64,000 bases of DNA from the NCBI GenBank assembly GCA_016870355.1, contig VGBR01000003.1, positions 68,653 through 132,652 on the forward strand, given 5' to 3'. The DNA is from Actinomycetota bacterium (lineage in GTDB: Bacteria > Actinomycetota > Acidimicrobiia > IMCC26256 > PALSA-555). Positions within the stretch are counted from its first letter, which is position 1. Each line of letters opens with the position of its first letter. Below are positions 21,086 through 30,313 of this stretch, one piece after another. Below the pieces are notes generated by a model. That model was not told the origin of the DNA and did not search any database. It was given only the letters and a program-made list of their open reading frames with translations. Position numbers and translations under genes: made by a program.

Positions 21086-21135
21086 CCGCAAGGGATTCCG
21101 CACATCGGCTCCGTCGACAAGACGAATTCCGAGGC
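21086..21135. promoter_or_regulatory. candidate operator (half-sites 36 bp apart) in Lrp / FAD-oxidoreductase divergent region
   Basis: CCGCAAGGGATTCCG (21086-21100) and degenerate inverted half GAATTCCGAGGC (21124-21135); compare 39175-39222. Confidence 0.45.
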
Positions 21136-21179
21136 CACGGACCGCTTGCACTGCGGATCGCGAGTCCTACGATCCGCGG

Positions 21180-22484
21180 ATGCCTGTGCCGCCGGCACCG
21201 CTGACGCCCGGATACCGCGAAACGCCCTTGTGGCACGAGGCCGTCGCACGACCTCTGGTCCAGGATCCGGGACCGCCGCCGAGGGACGCCGATGTCGTCG
21301 TGATCGGAGGCGGGTACTGCGGCCTGACTGCTGCTGCCGAGCTCGCTCGGCGCGGGCGCCACGTCGTCGTCCTCGAAGCGGGCGAGCTCGGCGAAAGCGG
21401 GGCGAGCACGCGCAACGGAGGCATGGTCATCCCCGAGCTGAAGCACGGCGTGCGTGCGCTGACGCGCCGCTACGGCGCTCTCGGATGGGAGCTCGCGAGG
21501 TCGGTGTTCGACGCGTGCGCGCTCGTCGGGCGCATCATCGAGCGCGAGGCGATCGACTGCGACTTCGCACCGACCGGTGGTCTGCTGCTCGCGCACCACA
21601 CCGCGCAGGTGGAGTCGCTCCGCGACGCCGAGCGCGAGTGGGTCGATGATCTCTGCGCTGGCGCACGGTTCGTGCCGCGCCAGGAGCTGCGGGAGGAGAT
21701 CGGATCGAGCGAGTACGTCGCGGGGCTGGTGATGGACGACGTCGCCGCGATCCAACCCGCGAAGTACCACGCGGGTCTCGTGCGCCGCGCGGTCGCATCC
21801 GGGGCCGTGTTGTGCGATCGGACGCGCGCCGACGTGTTGGAGCCGAGGTCGCACGGTGGATGGCGGGTCGCGACGACACGCGGCGTGGTGCACGCAGGCG
21901 ATGTGCTCGTCGCGACGAACGCGTACAGCGACGGGCTCGTGCCGCAATTGGCGCGCCGTGTGCTCCCGATCGGGAGCTACATCATCGCCACGCCGCCACT
22001 CGATGAGTCACTCCGCCGCGAGCTCATCCCAAACCGACGGATGGTGTTCGATACGCGTCATTTGCTCGCGTACTGGCGGTACTCGCCAGACGGGCGCATG
22101 GTGTTCGGTGGTCGCACCAGCCTCGTTCCGATGACGGTGGCGCGCGCTCGTGACCTGCTCTACCAAGAGCTGATCCGCATCCACCCGCAGCTCGAAGGCT
22201 GGCCGATCGATTTCGCGTGGGGCGGCTCCGTCGCGATCACGCGTGACCGGCTGCCGCACTTCGGCCGCATCGACGGAGTGGCCTACGCAACGGGTTGCAA
22301 CGGCACCGGGATCGCGCTTGCAACGTGGTTCGGTGAGCGGGCGGCGTGTTGGCTGCTCGGTGAGGAGCCACCGCCGGCGTTCGCACAGCTGAAGTTCCCG
22401 ACGATCCCGGCGCACCGGCTCCGGAGTGCCTACCTCCCTGCGGCTGGTGCCGCGATGCGAGCGCTGGACCGCCTCGGCCGCTGA
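21180..22484 (+). CDS. FAD-dependent amine oxidoreductase (gamma-glutamylputrescine oxidase-like)
   Basis: DADVVVIGGGYCGLTAAAELARRGRHVVVLEAGELGESGASTRNGG; C-terminal GCNGTGIALATWFGERAA. Confidence 0.88.
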   Translation: MPVPPAPLTPGYRETPLWHEAVARPLVQDPGPPPRDADVVVIGGGYCGLTAAAELARRGRHVVVLEAGELGESGASTRNGGMVIPELKHGVRALTRRYGALGWELARSVFDACALVGRIIEREAIDCDFAPTGGLLLAHHTAQVESLRDAEREWVDDLCAGARFVPRQELREEIGSSEYVAGLVMDDVAAIQPAKYHAGLVRRAVASGAVLCDRTRADVLEPRSHGGWRVATTRGVVHAGDVLVATNAYSDGLVPQLARRVLPIGSYIIATPPLDESLRRELIPNRRMVFDTRHLLAYWRYSPDGRMVFGGRTSLVPMTVARARDLLYQELIRIHPQLEGWPIDFAWGGSVAITRDRLPHFGRIDGVAYATGCNGTGIALATWFGERAACWLLGEEPPPAFAQLKFPTIPAHRLRSAYLPAAGAAMRALDRLGR

Positions 22485-22493
22485 AGCCCTCCG

Positions 22494-23129
22494 TCAGGGG
22501 CGGTCTAGCCAGTCGGCGAGATCTGTCGGACTGGTCACCACGTCGAGCGCTGCGTTCGTGCGCAGCCAGTCGCGGTTGCGACGGTGAAGGTCGTCGGCGT
22601 CATCGAAGCGGTTGAGCGCAACCACAACCGGACGCGGCACGAGCGGCGCCGCGTTCACGATCGCCGCGTTGATGACGCCGAGCCCAGCATTCGCGACGAG
22701 GACCACGAGATCCGGCTTGATCGCGGCGATCAAGTCGACGGTGTCGCCGTCGGCGGCGAGTGGTGAGCGCGGTCCACCCGCCCCTTCGACCGCGCCGACG
22801 CGCACCCCGCCGGGCCAGGTCACTTCGGCGGCGAGCTCGGCGATGGTGAACGCGGGCAGACCAAGCGCCTCGGCGGCCATCGGCGGCGCGAGTGCACGCG
22901 CATAGCTGCGGTGCGGCAGACAGATGACGTCTGGTGCTTCAGCCGTCGCGGCGGCGAGCACGTCCACGTCACGGGGTTCGGTGTCGTCCGGATCGAACGA
23001 TTGCACTGGCTTGCGCGCGGCAACGCTGACGCCTCGGTCTCGCAACAAGCCGAGAGTGACCGCGGTGAACCAGGTCTTCCCGACCCCTGTGCCGGTGCCC
23101 GTCACGACGACGAGATACGCCGGCCTCAT
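22494..23129 (-). CDS. bioD: dethiobiotin synthase
   Basis: VVTGTGTGVGKTWFTAVTLGLLRDRGVSVAARKPVQS; next to bioF/bioA. Confidence 0.93.
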   Translation of the reverse strand: MRPAYLVVVTGTGTGVGKTWFTAVTLGLLRDRGVSVAARKPVQSFDPDDTEPRDVDVLAAATAEAPDVICLPHRSYARALAPPMAAEALGLPAFTIAELAAEVTWPGGVRVGAVEGAGGPRSPLAADGDTVDLIAAIKPDLVVLVANAGLGVINAAIVNAAPLVPRPVVVALNRFDDADDLHRRNRDWLRTNAALDVVTSPTDLADWLDRP

Positions 23130-24247
23130 CGGGTGATGCGGGCCAGCGCACTCCCCAACGCGTCGACTTGTTCGTCGGTGTGCGCGGCCGACAACGCGAC
23201 GCGCAAGCGCGAGGTGCCAGGCGCGACCGTCGGCGGCCGGATCGCTGGGACGAGCATGCCCTGCTCGAGCAATGCGTCGGCTGCGTCGAGAGTGGCGCGC
23301 TCGTCGCCGATGACCACCGGCAGGATCGGTGACGGGTGTCCGGGTCGAAGGCGCTCAACATGTCCGCGCAACCGCGCGCGGAGATCGTCACCTTCAAGAG
23401 AGCGAACGACCGTGAGCGCGGCTGATGCGGCCGCGGCATCGGCGGGAGTGGACGCGGTCGTGAAGATGTAGGAGCGCGCTCGGTTCACGATGAGGTCGCA
23501 CAGGTGGGCAGGCCCGGCCGCGAACCCCCCCAGCGCGCCAAGCGTCTTCGACAGGGTTCCTATGCGGATGGCTTCGACGTGCTCGAGCACAGGATCCGGT
23601 CCGAGGACGGCATGGGCCTCGTCGATCACCAACAGGGCATCATGCGCGGCGCAGATCTCGGCGAGGTCGTCGATGGGCGCGAGATCCCCGTCCATCGAGA
23701 ACACCGTGTCGGTCACCACGATCTTGCGGTCCGAACGCGAGGCGCTGAGCAGCGCGTCGACGTGCGCCGCGTCGGCATGGCGCGCGATGGCAACTTCGGC
23801 ACGCGCGAGCCGGCACCCGTCGATGATCGATGCGTGGTTGAGCTCGTCGGACACCACAAAGGCGCCGGCGCCCGCGAATGTGGTGATGACACCGAGGTTG
23901 GTGGCGAAGCCAGTGGGGAACAGCACCGCACGGTCGGTGTGCTTCCACTCAGCGAGTGCGTGCTCCAGCTCGGAGTGGATGGGCCGGGAGCCAACGATCA
24001 ACCGGGCTGAGCCGGAGCCCGCGCCCCACCGGTCGATCGCCGTGTGCGCGGCCGCGAGCACTGCGGGGTGCTGCGTGAGTCCGAGATAGTCGTTCGACGC
24101 GAACGAGACGACTGGCCGCCCGTCGGGGTCGAGCTTGCCCTCCGGACCGGCCGCGTCGAGATCGCGCGGTGCACGCCACTGACCGGCGGCGCGGATCCCC
24201 GCCGCTTCGCCGTCCGCCCACTCCTTCCAGCCCGCCTTTCCAACCAT
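23126..24247 (-). CDS. bioF: 8-amino-7-oxononanoate synthase
   Basis: VVSFASNDYLGLTQHPAV, LFPTGFATNLGVI, SDELNHASIIDGCRLARAEV. Confidence 0.93.
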   Translation of the reverse strand: MVGKAGWKEWADGEAAGIRAAGQWRAPRDLDAAGPEGKLDPDGRPVVSFASNDYLGLTQHPAVLAAAHTAIDRWGAGSGSARLIVGSRPIHSELEHALAEWKHTDRAVLFPTGFATNLGVITTFAGAGAFVVSDELNHASIIDGCRLARAEVAIARHADAAHVDALLSASRSDRKIVVTDTVFSMDGDLAPIDDLAEICAAHDALLVIDEAHAVLGPDPVLEHVEAIRIGTLSKTLGALGGFAAGPAHLCDLIVNRARSYIFTTASTPADAAAASAALTVVRSLEGDDLRARLRGHVERLRPGHPSPILPVVIGDERATLDAADALLEQGMLVPAIRPPTVAPGTSRLRVALSAAHTDEQVDALGSALARITR

Positions 24248-25554
24248 CACATGCACACCTCGTCGAGTGAGGCGACCAGCGTGTCAACGATGCGCTCGAG
24301 CTCGGCGGTGGTGATGGTGAGCGGCGGCATGACGATCACGACGTCGCCGATCGGTCGAAGCAGCACGCTGCGGCGCACGGCCGCGGCACACACGCGTCGT
24401 CCCCACCGCAACCCGTCTTCGGGTGGCGCGAGCTCGATGCCGCACATGAGCCCCTGAAGTCGGATGTCGGCGACCTCAGGCCGAGAGATGACGCGGTCGT
24501 CGAGCAAGTCGCGTAGCTCTGCCGACCGGGCACACACGTTCGCGAGTACGTCGAGCGTGTCAATCAGCTCGAGATGGCGAAGCGCCACCGCGCAGGCGAG
24601 CGCGTTCCCTCCGTACGAGTGTCCGTGGTACAGCGTCTTCTCGGACAGATCGGGACCGAGGAACGCGTCGAACACTCGGCCGCTGGCCGCGGTGGCTGAC
24701 TGCGGCAAGTAGCCCGCGGTCAGGCCTTTGCCCAGTGCCATGAGGTCCGGGCGCAATCCGCATTGCTCGGACGCAAAGAGCGTGCCGGTGCGACCGAAGC
24801 CAGTCGCGACTTCGTCGCAGATCAACAGCACGTCGTTCGCGCGGCACGCGTCACCGAGCACGGCGAACGACTCCGGAGGCGCCATCTGCATGCCCGCGGC
24901 GGCCTGCACAAGTGGCTCGATGATGACGGCGGCGAGCTCGCTGGCGTGGCGCTCGATCATCTCGGCCGCGATGACGAAGCAGTCGGGATCACCAAACCCC
25001 GGCGCGCGCAACACCGGGAACAGCAGCGGGTCGAAAAGCTCGGTGCCGAACCCGCCGTCACCCACCGAGAGCGCGCCGATCGTGTCGCCGTGGTACGCAC
25101 CGCCGAACGCGAGGAACTTCGCGCGGTCTTCGATGCCTTGGTTGGCCCAGTACTGAAACGCGATCTTCAGTGCTTGCTCGACGGCCGATGCGCCATCGCC
25201 CGCGAACAGGAAGTGTGGATCGTCGACGGGCACCAGCGGCGCCAACGCTTCGCCGAGCTCGATGACGATGCGGTTGCCGTTGCCGAGCATCGTGGAATGC
25301 GCGCCATGCTCGATCTGCTCGCGTAGCGCGTCATCCAAGCCCGGGACGCGATGCCCGATCGTGTTCACCCACAGTGACGACACCGCGTCGAGATAGCGCT
25401 TCCCGTCGACATCGATGAGCTCGTGACCCTCGGCGCGGTCGACGGTGATCGGCGTGCTTTCGGCATAGGAGGACATCTGCGTGAAGCCGTGCCACACCAC
25501 CGCGGCATCGCGCTTCGCCCAGACCTTCGCGTCCTCGCCGCCGACTTCCGTCAC
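24247..25554 (-). CDS. bioA: adenosylmethionine-8-amino-7-oxononanoate aminotransferase
   Basis: VWHGFTQMSSYAESTPITVDRAEGHELIDVDGKRYLDAVSSLWVNTIGH; LICDEVATGFGRTGTLFASEQC. Confidence 0.93.
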   Translation of the reverse strand: MTEVGGEDAKVWAKRDAAVVWHGFTQMSSYAESTPITVDRAEGHELIDVDGKRYLDAVSSLWVNTIGHRVPGLDDALREQIEHGAHSTMLGNGNRIVIELGEALAPLVPVDDPHFLFAGDGASAVEQALKIAFQYWANQGIEDRAKFLAFGGAYHGDTIGALSVGDGGFGTELFDPLLFPVLRAPGFGDPDCFVIAAEMIERHASELAAVIIEPLVQAAAGMQMAPPESFAVLGDACRANDVLLICDEVATGFGRTGTLFASEQCGLRPDLMALGKGLTAGYLPQSATAASGRVFDAFLGPDLSEKTLYHGHSYGGNALACAVALRHLELIDTLDVLANVCARSAELRDLLDDRVISRPEVADIRLQGLMCGIELAPPEDGLRWGRRVCAAAVRRSVLLRPIGDVVIVMPPLTITTAELERIVDTLVASLDEVCM

Positions 25555-25582
25555 CGTGCCATGATGCCGCGGAGGGCGGCGG

Positions 25583-25633
25583 CTTTGCCGACCGCCGGAG
25601 CAAGAGCCGAGGCTTGCGAGGCGGCCAATAGAG
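25583..25633 (+). repeat. leader repeat family F, divergent copy upstream of thiolase
   Basis: CGGCTTTGCCGACCGCCGGAGCAAGAGCCGAGGCTTGCGAGGCGGCCAATAGAG resembles leader at 48485 (- strand). Confidence 0.4.
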
Positions 25634-26854
25634 ATGGCCATGGCAACGAACACACTCCGTGACAAGACCGCCGTTGTCGGCGTTGGGTCGACCGAGTACT
25701 ACAAGCGCGGTCGTTCCGTTCCGCAGACGCCGTTCGAGCTCGCCGGCAAAGCGGTGATTGCCGCGGTTGAGGATGCGGGGCTCACGATCGACGACGTCGA
25801 CGGGCTCGCCCTGTATTCGATGGGTCTCGGTGGCGACACGTCCCTGTTCGCGCAAGTGCTCGGGATCCCCGAGGTGCGGTTCACCGCGACGCTGACCGGC
25901 GGTGGTGGCGGCGCGGCAGGTTCGGTGGGGCTTGCCGCCGCCGCGATCACTGCAGGAATGGCCGAGTGCGTCGTGAGCCTGATGACGCTCCAGCAGGCGG
26001 CGAGCCGCTTCGGTGCGTCGTACGCGCCGCGCGGCAAACCGGGCGCGCAGTACTCGGCGCCGCCATCACCCGAGGGCAACTTCATCCAGCCATCCGGCCT
26101 CATGGGCCCCGGCCAGCTCTTCGCGGTCCTGGTGCAACGCCACTTCTACCTCTACGGCACGAAGCGGGAGCACCTCGCCGAGGTCGCGTTCTCCACGCGC
26201 AACAACGCCATCAAGCGCGAGACGTCGATCATGAAGGAGCCGCTCACGCTTGACGACTACTTCAACGCGCGCATGATCGCCGAGCCTCTTTGCCTCTACG
26301 ACTTCTGCCTTGAATGCGACGGAGCAGTGGCGGTGGTGACAACAACCTCTGAGCGCGCCAAGGACCTTCGACACCCTCCTGCATACGTGCGCGCGTCGGC
26401 GCACGGTGGGCACGGTCGCTGGGGTCAGGCCATCACGTGGATGGGCATGCCCGACGACGAGTTCGCGTCGTCCGGTCACCGCCCAGTCGCGAAGCGAATG
26501 TGGGAGATGGCCGGACTTGGCCCGCAAGACTGCGATGTCGCACTGCTCTACGACCATTTCTCCCCGATGGTGCTCCTCCAGCTCGAGGACTACGGCTTCT
26601 GCGGGATCGGTGAGTCGGGACCATTTGTCGAGTCGGGCAACATTCGCTGGCCGAACGGCTCACTGCCAGTGAACACACACGGCGGCAACCTCTCCGAGGC
26701 GTACATCATCGGCATGACGCACGTGCGCGAAGCCGTTGAGCAGATTCGCGGCACTGCGGTGAACCAGGTCGAGGGGTGCGAGGTCGCGATGGCGACCGGC
26801 GGCCCCGCGTCGCTTCCCGTCAGCGGCTTGGTGCTCACGAAGGGCACGGACTGA
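25634..26854 (+). CDS. thiolase-family protein (SCP2/lipid-transfer type acetyl-CoA acetyltransferase)
   Basis: DKTAVVGVGSTEYYKRGR, VEDAGLTIDDVDGLALYS, NTHGGNLSEAYIIGMTHVREAVEQIRG. Confidence 0.9.
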   Translation: MAMATNTLRDKTAVVGVGSTEYYKRGRSVPQTPFELAGKAVIAAVEDAGLTIDDVDGLALYSMGLGGDTSLFAQVLGIPEVRFTATLTGGGGGAAGSVGLAAAAITAGMAECVVSLMTLQQAASRFGASYAPRGKPGAQYSAPPSPEGNFIQPSGLMGPGQLFAVLVQRHFYLYGTKREHLAEVAFSTRNNAIKRETSIMKEPLTLDDYFNARMIAEPLCLYDFCLECDGAVAVVTTTSERAKDLRHPPAYVRASAHGGHGRWGQAITWMGMPDDEFASSGHRPVAKRMWEMAGLGPQDCDVALLYDHFSPMVLLQLEDYGFCGIGESGPFVESGNIRWPNGSLPVNTHGGNLSEAYIIGMTHVREAVEQIRGTAVNQVEGCEVAMATGGPASLPVSGLVLTKGTD

Positions 26855-27300
26855 TGGCGACCGTCAACGTCGCGACGACGAAGCTGCCAGCCGACACCAT
26901 CATCGGCCTCACTCCCGACGTCTGGACGCAGCCGTTCTGGGACGCGGCCGCGCAACATCGGCTTGTGATCCCGAAGTGCACGGCCTGTGGCGCCTTCCGT
27001 CTGCCGCCGAGCGCGTTCTGCTGGAAGTGCCGTGCCCAAGATGTGGAGTGGGTCGAGCACGACGGGCGCGGGCAGGTCTACGCGTTCACCGTGATCTGGC
27101 ACCCACTGCTTCCCGATGTGGCCGACACGGTGCCGTACGCCCCGTGCGTCGTCGAGCTCCCGAACACGAACTCGTGCCGCCTCGTTGGTGCGATGGTCGA
27201 GGGTGTTTCCACCGACGACGTGCGCATCGGCATGGACGTCGAGCTCGTATGGCGCGACGTGAGTGAGGGTACGTCCGTGCCGACCTGGCGTCCCGTCTAG
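26854..27300 (+). CDS. DUF35 OB-fold / zinc-ribbon acyl-CoA-binding protein
   Basis: FWDAAAQHRLVIPKCTACGAFRLPPSAFCWKCRAQDVEWVEHDGRGQVYAFTVI; thiolase-DUF35 pairing. Confidence 0.92.
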   Translation: MATVNVATTKLPADTIIGLTPDVWTQPFWDAAAQHRLVIPKCTACGAFRLPPSAFCWKCRAQDVEWVEHDGRGQVYAFTVIWHPLLPDVADTVPYAPCVVELPNTNSCRLVGAMVEGVSTDDVRIGMDVELVWRDVSEGTSVPTWRPV

Positions 27301-27373
27301 GAGTCCACATGAAGGCCGCGGAGCGAACGGAGCGGATGGAGCGAAGCGGAAGCAGCGGAGTGGGAGCGAAGCA

Positions 27374-28408
27374 ATGGTGAAGGGATTGAAGGGCGAGAAG
27401 ATCCTCGTCACCGGTCCCACCGGGCAGGTCGCGCTCCCGATCGCCCTCGCGCTCGCGCAGTCGAACGACGTGTGGGGGATCGCGCGGTTCTCCGATGCCG
27501 CGGCGCGAGAACGCCTCGACGTGGCGGGCGTGACTTGCCTGACCACCGATCTCGCGACGTCGGACTTCAAGGACCTTCCGTCCGACTTCGACTACATCCT
27601 CAACTTCGCAGTGGCCAAGGGCGGCAACGACGCGTGGGACCACGACTTCGCCGCGAACGCAGAGTCGATCGGGTTGTTGATGGCGCACTGTTGCGAGGCG
27701 AAGGCCGTCCTGCACTGCTCGTCGACGGCGGTGTACGAGCACCAGGGACCCGACCATCCGCTGAAGGAAGACGACCCGCTGGGTGACAACCACCGTGTGA
27801 TGATGCCGACGTACAGCCTCAACAAGATCGCCGCGGAAGTTGTGGTTCGCACCGCGGCGCGCCAGCACGGGCTGAAGACGACGATCGCGCGACTCAACGT
27901 ACCGTACGGCGACAACGGTGGTTGGCCCTGGTATCACCTGTTGTTCATGCAGTCGGGCACGGCGATCCCGGTGCATCCCGAGATGCCGAACCGGTTCAAC
28001 CCGATCCACGAAGACGACCTGATCCGCCAGGTGCCCGAGCTCCTCGAGGTCGCGAGCGTTCCCGCGACGATCGTGAACTGGGCAGGCGCACCGACGACGC
28101 TCGAGGGTTGGTGTACGTACCTGGGCGAGCTGACCGGGCTCGAGCCAAAGTTCGAGGTGACGAAGAGCACGATCGGCAGCGTCACGTGCGACCTCACCCG
28201 GATGCACGAGCTCATCGGCAAAGCGAAGGTCGACTGGCGCGACGGCATTCGTCGCATGGTTGAGGCCCGCGCGCCAGAGATGCTCCAGAAGAGTGTGCCG
28301 GAACCAGCAGTATCGCCAGAGCCTCCGCCGGCAACCGCCGATGACGACACGCAGCCGATCACGCGCGGTGGGAGCGCTGCACCGCCCACGGAAGCAGAGG
28401 CGACGTAG
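27374..28408 (+). CDS. NAD-dependent epimerase/dehydratase family protein
   Basis: KILVTGPTGQVALPIALALA, HCSSTAVYEHQGP, YSLNKIAAE. Confidence 0.88.
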   Translation: MVKGLKGEKILVTGPTGQVALPIALALAQSNDVWGIARFSDAAARERLDVAGVTCLTTDLATSDFKDLPSDFDYILNFAVAKGGNDAWDHDFAANAESIGLLMAHCCEAKAVLHCSSTAVYEHQGPDHPLKEDDPLGDNHRVMMPTYSLNKIAAEVVVRTAARQHGLKTTIARLNVPYGDNGGWPWYHLLFMQSGTAIPVHPEMPNRFNPIHEDDLIRQVPELLEVASVPATIVNWAGAPTTLEGWCTYLGELTGLEPKFEVTKSTIGSVTCDLTRMHELIGKAKVDWRDGIRRMVEARAPEMLQKSVPEPAVSPEPPPATADDDTQPITRGGSAAPPTEAEAT

Positions 28409-29479
28409 ATGCCGCGAGTGGTCGACGTTGATGGGCATGTCTTCGAACCCGACGTGCTGTGGGAAGAGCACCTCGATCCGAAGTTCATGGATCGCCGTCC
28501 TCGTATCGACCGCGACGATCGCGGCACCACTCGCTACAACTTCGACGGCAACCTGATCCCGCCAGGCACAGGCCGCGGCGCGTGGGTTCCCGAGGGGATC
28601 GTCGAAGCGTCGCTCAAGCGTGAAGGAGGCGTGGACCCGAAGGCGCGACTCGTCGACATGGACGAGGAAGGCATCGACGTCGCGATCCTCTACGCGACCG
28701 CCGCGCTCGGGTGCTACGCGATCGCGGACGTCGAGCTCTCGATCGCGTGCTGCCGCGCGTTCAACGACTGGTTGGCGGCCTACTGCGCGGTCGATCCCGA
28801 GCGACTCAAAGGCACGCCGGTGCTCCCGATGCGATCGATCCCTGATGCATGTGACGAGGCTCGGCGCGCGGTCACGGATCTTGGCTTCGTCTCGATCACA
28901 GTGCCATGTGCGGTGTTCGACAAGAACCCTGACGACCCGGTCAATGACCCGCTCTATGCGCTCGCTGAGGAGCTCGATGTGCCCGTCGGCTTCCATGCCG
29001 GCGGGCCGCGCTTCTGTTACGACAAGTTCGTCGACTCGTACGCCACGCTGCACGCCCTTGAGTTCGCGTTCGATGTGATGTTCGCGGCCTCCACGGTGGT
29101 GTGTGGCGGAGTCCTCGATCGGTTCCCCAAGCTGCGCGCGCTGTTCCTCGAAGCCGGCGCGGCATGGGGCCCGTACCTGTTCGAGCGCCTCGACGAGCAC
29201 TGGGAGAAGCGACCGCAAGAGATGCCGTTGATCGGCAAGGCACCCAGCGCGTACCTCGACGACGGCCGGGTCGTGATCTCATGCGAGGGCGAGAAGCACC
29301 TTCCGCACGCGCTGGCCGGGCTCGGCGTGCACTCGATCGCGTACGCATCCGACTATCCGCATTGGGACGCTGAGTTCCCCGACACTGTGCGTCACATCGC
29401 CGATCGCGACGACATCGACGATGACCAGAAGGCTGCCGTCCTCGGCGGGAACGCCGAGCGGCTGTACGGCTGGGCATGA
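28409..29479 (+). CDS. amidohydrolase family (amidohydrolase_2) protein
   Basis: VVDVDGHVFEPDVLWEEHLDPKF, FHAGGP, YASDYPHWDAEFP. Confidence 0.9.
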   Translation: MPRVVDVDGHVFEPDVLWEEHLDPKFMDRRPRIDRDDRGTTRYNFDGNLIPPGTGRGAWVPEGIVEASLKREGGVDPKARLVDMDEEGIDVAILYATAALGCYAIADVELSIACCRAFNDWLAAYCAVDPERLKGTPVLPMRSIPDACDEARRAVTDLGFVSITVPCAVFDKNPDDPVNDPLYALAEELDVPVGFHAGGPRFCYDKFVDSYATLHALEFAFDVMFAASTVVCGGVLDRFPKLRALFLEAGAAWGPYLFERLDEHWEKRPQEMPLIGKAPSAYLDDGRVVISCEGEKHLPHALAGLGVHSIAYASDYPHWDAEFPDTVRHIADRDDIDDDQKAAVLGGNAERLYGWA

Positions 29480-30297
29480 GCGACGAACCGGACGTTCTGC
29501 TCGTCGATGTCGACGAGCGGATTGCGACGATCACCCTGAACCGACCTGATCGACGCAACGCGATCAACGGCGCGCTCGGTCTCGGGCTGGCGCGTGCCAT
29601 CGGCGACCTCGAAGCGAGCGACGACGTCGACGTGATGATCCTCACCGGTGCCGATCCTGCGTTCTGCGCCGGTGCCGACCTGAAGGAGATCGGGTCGCCG
29701 TCGGCCTCGATGTTCAGCGCCACCAAGGAGGATGCGAGCGACCCGTACCGTCGTGACGAGTTCGGGATGTATCCGTTCCGTGGCCCATTCCCGCCCCACA
29801 CGAAGCTGCTCATCGGTGCGATCAACGGACCTGCGATCACCGGTGGATTCGAGCTCGCGCTCAACTGCGACATGTTGATCGCGTCCGAACGAGCGGCCTT
29901 CGCTGACACTCATTCGCGCGTCGGGATCATGCCGGGCTGGGGCCTGACGGTTCTCCTCGTTGAGTCGATCGGTGTGCGGCGCGCCCGCGAGCTGAGCATG
30001 ACGGGCAACTTCCTCGACGCGCCGACCGCGCTCACCTGGGGACTCGTGAACCACGTCGTGCCGCACGACGAGCTGCTCCCGTTCACGAAGGAGCTCGCGA
30101 GAGCAGTCGTCGGCAACGATCAAATGGGAACTCGCCGCATGCTCAGGACCTACGAGGAGATCGCCGCGAACCTCTACGACGGCGCGTGGGACGTGGAGAA
30201 GGTCGTCAATCGGGCGTGGCTTGCCGGCGGCATCGACACCGAAGAAGTGGCAAAGCGCCGAGAAGCCATCGTTGAGCGGGGCCGTACCCAGCTGTAA
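29476..30297 (+). CDS. enoyl-CoA hydratase/isomerase family protein
   Basis: IATITLNRPDRRNAINGAL, TGADPAFCAGADLKEIG, NGPAITGGFELALNCDMLIASE. Confidence 0.93.
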   Translation: MSDEPDVLLVDVDERIATITLNRPDRRNAINGALGLGLARAIGDLEASDDVDVMILTGADPAFCAGADLKEIGSPSASMFSATKEDASDPYRRDEFGMYPFRGPFPPHTKLLIGAINGPAITGGFELALNCDMLIASERAAFADTHSRVGIMPGWGLTVLLVESIGVRRARELSMTGNFLDAPTALTWGLVNHVVPHDELLPFTKELARAVVGNDQMGTRRMLRTYEEIAANLYDGAWDVEKVVNRAWLAGGIDTEEVAKRREAIVERGRTQL

Positions 30298-30313
30298 CCA
30301 ACCAATGGTTAGT

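Noticed and set aside
27086-29218. 710-aa - strand ORF opposite epimerase and amidohydrolase genes
   Set aside because: Longest shadow ORF in the window; no family resemblance and it covers two well-supported + strand genes.
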